From Hordeum vulgare subsp. vulgare (lineage: Eukaryota > Streptophyta > Magnoliopsida > Poales > Poaceae), in assembly GCF_904849725.1 (NCBI RefSeq), contig NC_058522.1:196709986-196773985 (forward strand): a DNA stretch of 64,000 bases, in the 5' to 3' direction. The notes under the pieces are model-generated. The model had not been told where the DNA came from, made no database searches, and saw only the letters and a program-made list of their open reading frames with translations. Both the position numbers and the translations under genes were made by a program. Within the stretch, counting starts at the first letter, position 1. Each line of letters begins with the position of its first letter. Below are positions 20,659 through 32,023 of the stretch, in pieces.

Positions 20659-21229
20659 TTCAGTTTGTAGCAATGGCCAAGGTGTTGGAATTTTTTTTGT
20701 ACCTCCTCATGGTGTTGTTTGAAGCCTCATGTCGCCTAGAATATTTTTGCACCAATAATCAAGCCGAATATTAAGCATTGTTATTCGGCCTAGAGATGTT
20801 ACTAGCTATAGGTGCTACACAGGTTGAGGCTTTTGGTGATTCATTATTAGTGGTACAACAAATATCCAGAGTTTTCAATGTTTTGACGAATCACTTAATA
20901 TTTATATTGATAAGTGTGTAGATATAATTTATGCTTTGGATTGTTTTAGCATTCCTCATATATCTAGACATGACAATTGGAGAGCGAATAATTTGGCACA
21001 ACAAGCATCCCGGCTATGATGTTGACCATGGGATGTTTCATATTTCACAAAAGCCGATGTCTAGCTTTGCCAATATAATAGAGGTCGAACTAGAACATCT
21101 AAATTCTGCCACTAACAAAAAATCAAGTAAACATGATAATCTGGATAGGAGGAAGCACATTGTTGATTACTTGCTCGATCTGAGTGAAAGGGTGGACATG
21201 GATGTTAGACGTATGGCTTCAAATATGTG
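20659..21229 (+). pseudogene. Gypsy G3 RNase H remnant
   Basis: Weak three-frame remains of RNase H: QGVGIFFVPPHGVV near 20680-20725, an EYEALLFGLE-like stretch near 20765-20800 (in another phase), and HDNWRANNLAQQASR near 20965-21010. It contains several stops. It is placed by order between RT and integrase. Confidence 0.65.
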
Positions 21230-22400
21230 ATGAGGGATGATCACCTTTATCGCTGAATATTTGATGATATTCTTTTCTAGTGCATGGATGAAGACCAAGC
21301 TACAATTGCTATGGGAGAGGTACAAGAAGGTATTTGTGGAACTCATCAGTCGGCTCCCAAGATGAAGTGGTTGTTGCGACGTGCTGGGTTTTATTTGCCG
21401 ACGATGATTAATGATTGCTTCAAATATTATAAAGGATGTGAAGCTTGTCAAAAGTTTGCTGATATTGAATTGGCTCTTGATGTCATGTTACAACCTATTA
21501 TCAAACCGCAGCCTTCTACAGGATGGGGTTTAGATTTTATTGGAGAAATTAATTTGTCTTATTCAAAGTGGCATCGGTTCGTATTGGTAGCAACTGATTA
21601 CTTCAACAAATGGTCTGAAGAGGTACCTCTCTAGAACATGAGGCCTACAGAGGTAATTCAATTCATAACTAAGCACATTATTCATAGACTCAGCATTCCG
21701 CAAACTTTAACTACGGATCAAGTTTCATATTTTATGTCATCAAGTTGAAGAATTTGCCGAGTCAACTAAGATGAATTTGCTCAATTCCTCTTGTATAATG
21801 CCCAAGCTAATGGACAAGATGAGTCTAGCAATAAAATATTAATCAAGCTCATCAAAAAGAAGATTGAGGATAATCCAAGGAGATGGCATGAGCTGTTGTC
21901 TAAATAATTGTGGGCACATAGAATCTCAAAGCACGGTGCTACAAAAGTAACACATTATGAGCTAATATATGTCCAAGAAGCCATTTTGCTAGTGGAGGTA
22001 AATTTGAATTCTTTGCGAATAGCCAAACAAAATGACTTATCAGTCGTCGACTTTTATAACTTAATGATGGACAATATTGATGAGGTTGCCGATAAATGTT
22101 TGGCTACCATAAAAGCCATAGAAAGAAACAAGTTAAGAGTGGCAAGAGCTTATAATAAAAAGGTCAATTTGAAGAATTTGCAAGTTGGCGATCTCGTGTG
22201 GAAAGTGACCCTGTCGATTGGTTCAAGAGATAGAAAATTTGGGAAGTGGTGTGCAAACGAGGAAGGTCCTTTTAAGATTGCAAGAGTAGTTCCTGGAAAC
22301 TCATAATTGGTGGAATCAGTTCAAGGGAAAATGCTACCTCGAGCTCTCAATGGCAATTATCTGAAGAAAGACCATCAGAGTGTGTGGCAAGAAGCATAAG
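21230..22400 (+). pseudogene. Gypsy G3 integrase
   Basis: Zinc-binding start near 21325-21450 (EGICGTHQSAPKMKWLLRRAG, YYKGCEACQKF), where the second zinc His is replaced by Pro. The core has GWGLDFIGEI (Asp), LTTDQVSYF (Asp) and NGQDESSNK (Glu), so D, D and E are all visible. The frames are broken by stops at 21632 and 21746 and again at 21904-21906. The C-terminal part is open at 21908-22306 (VGDLVWKVTLSIGSRD, KWCANEEGPFKIARVV). No chromodomain is seen. Confidence 0.8.
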
Positions 22401-22529
22401 TAAACATGGCTGATATATGATTATCGCCGTGAGAAGAATAAGTGGTCGATGTAGTGTTGACATCGTCCTTAGAACAAATACACTGCCGAATACCATGGGG
22501 ATGTCCCCATACAAAATGGTGTATTTGAA
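22401..22529 (+). other. Remains of G3 sequence after pol
   Basis: A short noncoding stretch after the integrase. It shows homology to neither the 5' LTR nor any recognised domain, and ends where Athila-type coding begins. Confidence 0.4.
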
Positions 22530-22544
22530 AGCTTGTTATTAACC

Positions 22545-22990
22545 TCTTGAGTTAAAACATAAAGCTTATTGGCAATCAAAGAACTTAACTATGATTTCAA
22601 ACTTGTCGTTGAAAAGAGGTTGTTCGATATGAGCTCATTTGATGAATGGGGGACACAAGCTTATGAACATGATAAGTTATTTAAAGAAAAGTAGAAAAGA
22701 TGGCATCATAAAAGAATTCAAAAACGAAACTTCAGCGTAGGAGACCTAGTACTTTTCTACAATTCTCGTTTTTGATTTTTTACAAGGAAACTTCTCTCCA
22801 AGTAGGAAGGACCTTATGTTGTCGAGGAGATCTATCGCTCTCGTGCTATAAAAATTAATATCTTCTAAGGTAAAATCCTGAGAGTGGTTAATGGGAAAAT
22901 AATCAAGAATTATATTCCACGTACACCCATTAATGAGGAGACTAATATCATCCAAGTCATAACACTAGAGGATCACATAAAGGTATTTTA
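22545..22990 (+). pseudogene. Athila-lineage integrase C-terminal fragment
   Basis: One frame with several stops reads LELKHKAYW, KELNYDFKLVVEKRLFDMSS, DEWGTQAYEHDKLFKEK, FSVGDLVLFYNSR, EGPYVVEEIYRS and KNYIPRTPINEETNIIQV. These are characteristic blocks of the DNA-binding end of Athila-type integrase. At least four nonsense codons fall in it (for example near 22694, 22772 and 22804), so it is dead. Confidence 0.82.
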
Positions 22991-25192
22991 GAAAAAATAT
23001 AAAAATAAAAAATATAAAAAGGAGTCTAGGGGACCCATGAGGAAGCAAAAAGCTAACAGGCCGCGCCCTGATCGCTTGTGGGGCCCTTGTGCGCCTCCCG
23101 GACTCCAAATCCTTCCGGATCACACATTTTGACCTAGAAAAATCATTATATATACTACCGAATATTTTGACCACTTCATGACGAGTTTCTCCTCTGTTCT
23201 TGTTGAGAGTAGTTTTTCTGGTTGGCCTCAAAATATGCTGTCTCAATATTCAGATGGAGAGAGGTATGTCTCCCACTATATTTCAGACCCAAAGATCTTT
23301 GCGGACTATTATCCCTACCTTTGTTCCATGAATGAGGAGGAGGACAATGATTTGGAGGAAACAAAGGAAACCAACTCAGATGAAGATGAAGTTGCACTAC
23401 CTGAGCCTAATGATAGGAATGTGGAATTCAAGAAGTCTAGTCCCCCAAACCCAGTAAATAAATCGAAGAATCAATTTATCCTGTAACATTTTTCGAAGGA
23501 AACCAAGATGGCATTATGCAAAAATATATTGAATCTTGAGCAAAAAACGTTGACTTTAGGGACGTAAGCTGTAGAAGAAGAATTCTACTACATCACGACC
23601 ACTATCATCGAAGGAGGACGCTTGAGTACATGGGTATGGGAACTACCCTTAGCTTGTCCCAAGCTAGGGGGAGATGGCCTAGTATCGCATCACCATCACT
23701 TCCACCATTACTATAGATATTCGATCGATCCCTAGTTGTTTCATGACTTAGAGAAATAAATTTCAGATTTGCTCTGCTTAGAATTTTTCCTTTGAGTTCA
23801 ATCTATCCTTGTAATCGAGTGTGTGAGTTATACAATAAAGATTAGTTTAGTTTTTGTGCTTTACTTGTGTGAACCCATCATCATAGCATGGCAATACAAA
23901 AATATAAAGCACATATGCTCGTATCATGAGAAGTAATGACTTCACACAAAAAGGGTATAAGTAATAAAAAATGGAATAAGTGATAAAAGTTATTGATAAT
24001 AAACAAACATAGTGTTAGTCATTGATGCAATCTAGGCAAGATTAAGATAGAGAAGAGGAGACTCACATATAAATACACTATCTTGGACAACTTTTATGAT
24101 TCTGAGCCCTCATCAATTAGTATTTAATGATCAAGTGTTGATGTTGGACATGGAAGACAACAAAATGATCATGGTAATTTTTATTCATGTAGAAGTTATA
24201 TGGTCTTGGATCCTTCAACATGTGATGCTTGCTTTAGATCCTTTGCTAGCCCAAAAATTCCACACTTAGTAGAGATACTACTTGTGCATCCATAACCCTC
24301 ACACCTAGTTTCTTTCCATGAGAGTCCACCATACCTACCTAAGGATTGCGTAAGATCCTTCAAGTAAATTGTCATCGGTGCATCAAGCACTAAAAATTGC
24401 TCATAAATATGTATGAAATTTTATTGCAAAGGAAAATAAGCTTTGACGATCTTGTGATGGCAAAGAAATAAAAGTGAAAAAGAGCATTATAAAGTTCTCT
24501 ATCATAAGGGGCAATATAAAGTGATGTTCATTTGCATTAAGTGTTTGCACATCCAAAAACTTAAAGCGCATGACAACCTCTGCTTCCCTCTGTGAAGGGC
24601 CTATCTTTTATCTTCGGGAGTTCAATCCTGTGCCTGATTTAATAAAGTTTATTCCTCTTCGTACCTATGAATTCTATTGTGGAAAGCACCATGTGTTGAG
24701 GAAATATTCAAATTTATATATCCAAGTGGATGTAGATGATCATGATTTATTATTGCTAACATTATGGTTGAGGTTAATAAGTTGGGTTGAAAATCATTCA
24801 AGCCCCTATCTACCTATGTCTCCTATGGAAACATGAGCTCCCAAATTATGCCTTGAGTGTGAGCAATCCTAGAAGACTAAATGATAGTTAGTATGTGGAC
24901 TTGCCAAAAAGAAAGACCTTGCATAGACTCTCCTCGGAATTATGATGAATTATGATTGTCCCAATGACTATAAACATAGTTTGTTGATCGTCAATAATAT
25001 TTATTCTTCATACTCAAAGAGTTGTGAATGGATTGTTACATGTTTATGAGAAGTTATATGATAAAATAATTGATGTTATGATAATATTCATGATCCTCTC
25101 ATGCTCGTATTCTGTTTTTATTGAAACCTCTATCTCGAATCATGTGGTCATTGTTTTCGAGCTCGGCTCTCACTGGAGGACAAGCGAGGTAT
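22991..25192 (+). other. Noncoding 3' region of Athila-lineage element
   Basis: Between pol and the 3' LTR. It includes a 102-residue acidic frame (23178-23486, MTSFSSVLVESSF...DNDLEETKETNSDEDE) and an 88-residue frame (24570-24836). In Athila relatives an extra ORF can occupy this place, but neither frame shows signal peptide and membrane features of an envelope protein that I could trust. The sequence CATGACAACCTCTGCTTCCC (near 24570) is a block that I associate with the 3' region of this element group. Confidence 0.6.
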
Positions 25193-25206
25193 AAGATTGG
25201 GGGAGT
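25193..25206 (+). other. Polypurine tract of Athila-lineage element
   Basis: AAGATTGGGGGAGT lies directly before the LTR start and is the expected plus-strand primer. Confidence 0.85.
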
Positions 25207-26604
25207 TGACACGTCCATATTGCATCATGAGTTAGTATTGATATTTGTGTTAATGTTGTCCATTATCCCTTATTATCATACAATTCTTATGTTCTTTCCC
25301 TCTGAATATTTAGGGTACATCACTGAGAGGGAAATATTTGGAAAATGGAATTCTAGACCGGGAAATCGAGAAAAAGGCACAATACCAACTTGCTCCAAAT
25401 GACCCTGATGGCTTGTGAGCCCACTGCTACCCCTCTAGCGACGATCATCTACTATATGGTGTGTTTTACCCTAGAAAAACTCATAAGTTATCTTTTGGGA
25501 GAATTGCTGCCATCTCGAGGTGTAAAGTTGGCCAGAGGTCCTTTTGCTCTCCCGCATAGAGATTCTGTCAGAAAAACTTCCATCCGGGTGAGGGAAATCG
25601 AATCCATCATCTTCACCAATGCTTCCTTCTTTGTGGAAGGATCAATTTTCATCAACATGTTCACCAACACCATATCATCTCCAACTCTAGTTCATATCTT
25701 GTATTCAATCTGTGTCTCAAAACCTCATATTGGTACCTATGGGTTACTAGTTGTGTTGACTACGTCTTGTAGTTGATACTTGTTGGATTACTTGGTCGAA
25801 GATATTATTTATAGATCCTTAATTATTTTTATTACACATGTGATATTGAAGATGTTGATGATGTGTGAGTAGTAACTATTGTTCCTGAGGACATGGGAGA
25901 ACTGTTCTTATAAGTAATCATATAAAGTTGGTATTATGTCGGTATTTTGATGATATGGATGTTGTTACTTCTCTTAGTGGTATCATATGAACATCGACTA
26001 CATGAGACTTGACCATGTTATGGGCCGAAGGGATGTCACTTTGGAGTAGCTAGTAGATGATGGGTTGTGGGAGTGACGGAATCTTAAATCCCAGTTTATG
26101 CATTGTGTCATAAGCGGCTGATTGGCATCCACATGTTTCATGCTATGGTTATATTTATCTTAATTCTTCTTTTGTAGTTGTGGATTCGTATGGGAGTGGG
26201 TAATCATAAGTACGTCGTTAGCTCAACTAAGAACACCACCTTAGCACTGGTCCAACCACATATCAAATCATAAAAGTAGCAAACGTGAACCAACTTAATA
26301 TGATGAACATGACTAGATAGAAATTCACGTGTCCTCGGGAGCACTTGCTTTATATATGCTGAACTTTCAGGCCTGTACTTTGTTATAAAAAGGATTGGGA
26401 TACCTTGTAGCATGTTTGTTACTATTGTTACTTGTCACTTGTTATGAATTATCTTGCTACAAAATATCTATCACTTTTACATATAGCACTTGGAGAGAAT
26501 ACTTTGCCGACAACTGTTTATCATTTCCTTCTCCTCCTCATTGGGTTCGACACTCTTACTTATTGAAAGGACTACTATTGATCCCCTATAATTGTGGGTA
26601 ATCA
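25207..26604 (+). repeat. 3' LTR of Athila-lineage element A0
   Basis: 1398 bp from TGACACGTCCATATTGCATC to GTGGGTAATCA. Both ends match Athila-type Triticeae LTRs (TGATACGTCC start; GGGTTCGACACTCTTACTTA and GATCCCCTATA near the end). Confidence 0.85.
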
Positions 26605-28065
26605 CCTGCCATGACTTCATTGTCTCCAGAGCATGCAGCAGATTCCTTGTCTCCAGAGCATTCTTTAGGGTGTGCGCACTTGTCGGCCAGAGCATTGGGC
26701 TCGAAGGCACCCCATAGCTAGTTGGCGCTCATTTCTTAGCGCATCCGCCGGTTGCGCATGTTTGTGTGAAACGCGGGAATCATTACGGTAGGATGTATGT
26801 CAGGGATGTTGTGTTGCACATGTCTTAATCTGTGGATATACTTTCGGAGGGTTTCCCATTCCCTCTAGTGAAGTACAAACATATCGCTGGGCTACCCCGA
26901 GAGTTTGTGTCCTCCGTGGTATGCACCAACGAACTGGTTGCACAAGTTCGCCAAAGAAGAGATGGATCCCTCCGCAAGGATCATCAGCTAGCTACGCAGG
27001 TTGGGCTTGAGCACCAATGTGTAGTAATTGTCAAATACCTTCTCATCTCGTCCTAAAAGAGCCTACCAAGTAATTTTTAGATGCCAAGTAACTCTGATCA
27101 GATAATCGTGCTGAGATATTTGTCCTGTAGCTCAGGCTTGAAGGGACGATGAAGGGCAAGCGGACTTGCCGCAGATCATGGGTGAATGCCAGACACTCTA
27201 CCATGTAAGGCAGGTTGTCGGGCAACCCAGGAGCAGGCTGGTCGATAGTGGTACATGCATCCTCCTCGCGTCTGTCCTTCAAACCCTGACACTGGTCTTG
27301 TTTCCATAGTGGGTGCCTCGAGACATAGGACACCTCGTCTTGGGTGTCGGACTGGATCGACGACTGTTGTTGTTGTGGGGGTGACTCCACCGTGGGCTCT
27401 ACACCAACGTCACGCACGGCAGAGGGCCTTATTGGAGCCATGTCGCGTGATCGCAATGGACCCGCCACCTCTGGCTTGTTGCGGCTTGCAAAGCTCAACA
27501 ACCTCTGTATGGTGGCCCTCCAGTCTTTCATCTTGTTCGGTGCATGCAGGAAGTTAAGCAATAACTAGGCTTGCACTAGGGCTTCCTCCGAAGTCGTGGG
27601 CATGGCAGGGCATGAGGCACGGATGGCGCTTCTACTCTCGACAATGCTCCCCCGTCCTGTCGTACGTTGCATGCCCACCTCCGGAGGTTGACGACGAGCT
27701 TAGCCCTGCGTGCCCTCATATTGGCAAGCAGGGTTCTTGTCCGATTGCCGCCCGGGGTCGTCGCCGACCCATTGGTGCTGGTCACGGTTGTCTTGTGAAA
27801 TACGTGGAGGAGGTCCCACCGCCGCCGCTGCTGCAACTGCTGTAATCTCGGTATCGTTCCCGGACATCTCAGGTTCTCGTGGAATCGTCATGACAAAGGG
27901 ATCCGGGCACCGACTTACAGAACCCCGTGTGGTGTTTTGCCTGCGAACATCAGCACGCCGAACATGATGGTATCCCGCGTCGATGTTGCATGTATCCGCC
28001 TATGACGACGACTTCGACGAAGATGGAACGACCACATATGCACCCTTGGTTTTCTTAGGATCCAT
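26605..28065 (-). pseudogene. Gypsy G4 gag
   Basis: Starts at ATG 28063-28065 (MDPKKTKGAYVVVPSSSK) with a stop soon after. On the minus strand it continues with NFLHAPNKMKDWRATIQRLL (about 27500-27560), CLAFTHDLRQVRLPF (27150-27200), GRDEKVFDNYY (27020-27055) and the capsid-type block SWLMILAEGSISSLANLCNQFV, later TLRKYIHRLRHVQHNIPD (26780-27000). This order is that of Tat-like grass gag. Many stops and shifts occur. It is cut at 26604 by the Athila LTR. Two copies of TTGTCTCCAGAGCAT 27 bases apart (26620-26665) mark a small local duplication. Confidence 0.72.
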
Positions 28066-29739
28066 GGTGTTGACTGAGAAGCGTGGAAACCAATGAAGAA
28101 TTACGCAGGCGCGTGCCCGCTACCATGCATGATCTATGGGACCAGTGATGAGGCCCCTTGTGGTTTAGGACAGGGGCGCGCTTGCACAAAGAGCATCAAT
28201 GATCACATGCGCACACACGGTTTTAGATAGGTTCGGGTTGTCGGAAACAAAATACCGTATGTACTCTATCTATGAATTATATGGGTGGAAGTCCAAGTTG
28301 CAAGTGCGCAATATCCCGACAAGGAAGCACAAGGAGGGCAGCTACACGAGGAAATGGACAAAGTGGCAACCTTTGTAAAGGTAGCCATGGCCCTCCTTTT
28401 ATAGAGCAAGGGCATACCACACTGGCTAAAATGGTTCCTTTGGAAGAGCAAGCTCTTACCACACTGGCTAAAGTGGCTTCTATAGCTGCCAAAACTGTTA
28501 ACAGGAGCTATTGTTGCAAATACCTAAACCTGACAAATTAGGACATGACCATTAAATGCACCGTGAGGTTTCACACTAGCACCGTCTCCCAGGAAGGGTC
28601 ATCTCTCCTTTTGTGTCATTTCCCTAGCTACCACTTATTCTCTTGACACGCTGGAGGACGAGTGTCACTAAAGATGTTGCGTGTCCCTAACAGTTGCCAG
28701 AGGCCTCTAACCACACTTAACTAAGTGCTTGTATGCTCGAGACCACGCTGATGTTGACAAACAGCCTGGTGAGGTGGAGTGGCGAAGACGTAGAGAAATC
28801 ATGGCGAGCATGATGGTTGTCGGGTCTTCTCCCTCCCGGCAAGGTGGCTTGCCGGGGGTCTTGTCTTGTAGTTGGGGGTTTGAGCTGCCCTTCACCATGT
28901 TTTCTCGGAAGAGGCGGTTGGTGTCGTTTGTGCATGAGTCAGGGTACTAAGGGAGTCATTCTTTAGAATAGCGACATGTGCGGCAATCCTAAGGGAGTCC
29001 CGATGCCACCTCTCGTGACAGCCACCCACGGAGTCCTAGTGGAGGTATCCCCCACTGCAGGGCCATTGCCCTTGGCCAAGGTAGCTTCGGTTGTCACGCG
29101 TTGGGGCTTGGGCGAGACCTCCCACATGTGTGGCTGGGCGATGCACGACGAAGGCTCGCCGCGGCCCCCCGACGGGCATCCTCAACGTCGAGCGCCTTGG
29201 GGGGCATACGTCCCTCCCTAGGTATGGGAAGTAGGTTTTCACGTGTGTCCATAGGCACCCTGCGGTCCTCCCTACACCACTACCTGCTCCACCGCTGTCT
29301 CTGGCTAGCGGGCAAGGTCTTCGTGTCCCGTGTGTCCTTGGACAGGGGGGGGGGCTCCATGGCTAGCGGTAGATGGGGCCCTGTGGGACCAACGGTTCAA
29401 ATATGCTAACCCTTAGGTGTCACGGGTGATAATAAACAAGGGAGGCCAGTTAGCTACTCGTTGGCGGTAGCCTAGCAGCTATTCATAGGGAGAGACCTCA
29501 AGTAACCATTTCCGCCACTTCCAGGGTAGTAGGAAAGTAGCGCGAGCTCCACTTGCATCCGAGCGGCGACAACACTCCTCATCGGCGCCATGACGACAAA
29601 AATCATCCATAGAGATGGAGAAGAAGACATAAGTAAAGTGGTGAGCGGAGAGTTCGCAAGGAAGAAGGAGCAATGCGCAAGGGAAGCGTGTGGCGAAAGG
29701 CGAGCGATGATGGTTTTGCCCGATGCACGGCAGTTATTG
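28066..29739 (-). repeat. 5' leader and LTR of Gypsy G4 (limits uncertain)
   Basis: Right of the gag start the sequence CACGGTTTTAGATAGGTTCGGG (near 28215-28240) matches, in reverse, the end of Tat-like LTRs (usually ACGGTTTTACCCAGGTTCGGG). A minus-strand TATA box (28395-28403) fits an LTR reading right to left. The outer LTR end could not be fixed; the Copia LTR at 29740 gives the right limit. No coding domain is seen in 28240-29739. Confidence 0.55.
28395..28403 (-). promoter_or_regulatory. LTR TATA box on minus strand (TATAAAAGG)
   Basis: On the minus strand the sequence reads GCTCTATAAAAGGAGGGCC, a near-perfect plant TATA box, about 330 bases upstream of the gag ATG at 28065 in that direction. 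Confidence 0.65.
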
Positions 29740-30410
29740 TGGTATCAGTAGAAGGGACATCTAGATGGGGGGTGAATAGACTACTAGACAAATTAAAACC
29801 TAGCATATTCCCCATTTTAATTGTTGGCGATTTTATAGCAAGTCAAACATATCCTACACATGCAAGTCTACGAGTATAACAGCGGAAAGTAAAGACATGC
29901 CTATGCAAAGTAAGGAGTACAGTTTAGGAAGATCAAACGCAAAGATGGACACAGTGTTGATTGCGTGGTTGTAATTGGTGGTGCTACTGTATGCCCACGT
30001 TAATGGAGAGTTCAGCCCATAGAGTGTAATATCCATGCGATTTCACGTAGGGCTCAACCAAGGAAGGGTCCACGGCGAAGCAACCTTGTCTATTCCATCA
30101 CGACTTACGTCCACGAAGTACTATCCTCACTCGGGGTAGCTCTTCATGAAGTAGGCGATCTCCTTGCCCGTACAAACTTCTTGGTTCAGATCCAAAACAT
30201 GAAGTAGAAGGCTCCCACGCGACAACTAACCAATCTAGGAGACAACTCTCTCCAGAAGGTAAGAGATGCAGTAGTATAATGAACTCCTTGCTCTTGTGCT
30301 TCAAAAGATAGTCTCCTCAACACGCAATCACTCTGTCAAAGAATAGGCTTGGGTATAATAGATTTATTGGGTGGAAAGCAACTTGGAGTTTCCATACATC
30401 ACACTTGAAA
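29740..30410 (-). repeat. 3' LTR of Copia M, outer part
   Basis: Begins (outer end) TGGTATCAGTAGAAGGGA and runs on with GGGGGGTGAATAGACTACTAG, AAGAAGGGTCCACGG-like and GGCGATCTCCTTGCCC blocks that I recognise from Triticeae Copia LTRs. It ends near 30410 where G5 sequence starts. Confidence 0.7.
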
Positions 30411-32009
30411 AGAATTAGAGAACTCCGGAAAGATTAGAAAAGCCGGGTATGATCCTGGGATAACCTATGGGTTATGGTCCCACTGAAAATAAACTACTTT
30501 GAATCGATTGATAAGAAATATTAATTGCACGGGTATAAATTAAAACTTGATGAGATGAGAACCTCAATAATTGAAAAGATTGAAAACATGAAATTTCTAA
30601 GATATCCTGAACACTCCGGATAGAATAGGGACGGATGAATAAATAAGAGAGGATTGAATAAGAATTTTGAACACATGAATTATTTAAATGATGAAAAGGA
30701 TATGATAAACACCGAAATCATGAATTGAATCCACCGGAGAAGAACAAAAAATGAAGAATGATGAACTCAAAATTCCTGAGAATCTTCAGAATGAATCACC
30801 GAGTATGAAATGAAAGAAAAGATAGCGGAAGTATCTATGAAAATAAAGGAACTTGGATTATAATTGAATCTTTGAAGAAAAGGGAGGGAGGGCGGGGAAA
30901 ACGAAGACAACTTGGGACAGACGAGACGAACACTTGAAGAAATTAGAGGATTAATCTTGCAAATATTGCAGAAGATTGAATTGACTTGATAAGACTATTT
31001 TATTGAGAAAAATAAATAATTAGCACTCCTCTAGAAATATGACAACACCACTCGGAAGGGTATGAACTCACCACTTGACATCGAAGCAAATCGAATTACC
31101 ATACTCCAAACAAATCAAAGGATGAGGCTGACTAAACAATCCGGGAAAAATATATGACATATATTTCGCTAGATATTTTCGTGGTAAGGTCTGAAAGGGC
31201 TCGATCATCCATTGGATTGTCATATTGAAATGACGCTCAAATATGCCCCCTAAGCGTAGCGAACTACAAGGCTTGATGAAGGATATGTCATGACATATAT
31301 CGAGACTATCCTCTGTAAGAAAGACCATGAACAAACGAATCAATTAGATGTCGAACCTCAACCTCACATCATGCATCTGTTGAATGATAATCCTAGGTAA
31401 CTACTTCAATTCCCACCTAAGAACTCCCGAGATTTTCTGGTTCTGCTATCGGGTCCACAGATACAAGGAGCAAAATCCATCACTCAACTCCTAGCATTAA
31501 CACTACCCGTCCAGTGTATCACATTCATCAACACATAACCAGAGATCTCGGAAACTCATCTATACCGCACCCTCGTAATGACAATGATACCAAGTTTGGT
31601 GGTACATCCGAACTCTCTCCACCAGTACGGGGGATGCCGGACTCCTCTCGCCACTACTAGTATTGAAGCAATTTCGAACATCCTCCGTCCTGAGATACTA
31701 AGGAAACTGACAATACCGAATGTGACAAGAATCCCCTGGATCTCAACTCCTTGATAACAAGAGGCACCAAGAACAAAATCCTGGTCACAAGGAGATCATA
31801 GAGGTTCCAAATTACCTACGTTATCCTAAAAAATATTTGAGGGAGAAGAGGAGTAGAATTAAAATTCCTACATCAAGATTCCTCATCAAAGCATAGAAAA
31901 GAAGAAAAAAGAATCCTACTCTCTGATATATAACTAGAATAAATGTAGTTTTTCACTAGACTCGACTCAGCCAAGTTCCATCAATCAAGGGGGCTTCTAG
32001 GTCCGTACT
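30411..32009 (-). other. Internal leader region of Gypsy G5
   Basis: AT-rich internal sequence downstream of the primer site on the minus strand. One 91-residue minus-strand frame (31068-31343, with FERHFNMTIQWMIEPFQTLPRKYL) is the only candidate coding piece and is not recognised. The left edge is abrupt and lacks LTR sequence. Confidence 0.5.
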
Positions 32010-32023
32010 GCTTTGATACAACT
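32010..32023 (-). other. Primer binding site of Gypsy G5
   Basis: After the LTR end the minus strand reads AGTTGTATCAAAGC, close to the initiator-Met site TGGTATCAGAGC. Confidence 0.65.

Larger units (their letters stand above)
14218..22529 (+). mobile_element. Degenerate Ty3/Gypsy element G3 (Tat-like), 3' truncated
   Basis: Plus-strand element with 5' LTR (14218-15514), primer site, gag (from 15555), protease, RT, RNase H and integrase in Gypsy order, then an abrupt end at about 22529 where Athila-type integrase sequence starts. The 3' LTR is missing. There are dozens of in-frame stops and shifts, so it is old. The protein sequence follows an AT-rich Tat-like family that is distinct from G1/G2. 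Confidence 0.85.
22530..26604 (+). mobile_element. 3' half of an Athila-lineage Gypsy element (A0)
   Basis: Plus-strand remnant with integrase C-terminus (22545-22990), a long noncoding 3' region, polypurine tract (25193-25206) and complete 3' LTR (25207-26604). The 5' half is absent. Its right end falls inside the gag of G4, which suggests insertion into that element and later loss of the left part. LTR sequence and integrase tail place it in the Athila lineage of Triticeae. Confidence 0.85.

Noticed and set aside
23178..23486. Acidic 102-residue frame as a possible envelope-like gene of the Athila element
   Set aside because: No signal peptide, membrane segment or known motif. It is too short for an envelope protein and the element is degenerate.
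28266..28541. Possible small host genes on either strand near 28.3-29.4 kb
   Set aside because: The frames are short, overlapping in all phases and inside the G4 LTR, with no recognisable domain.
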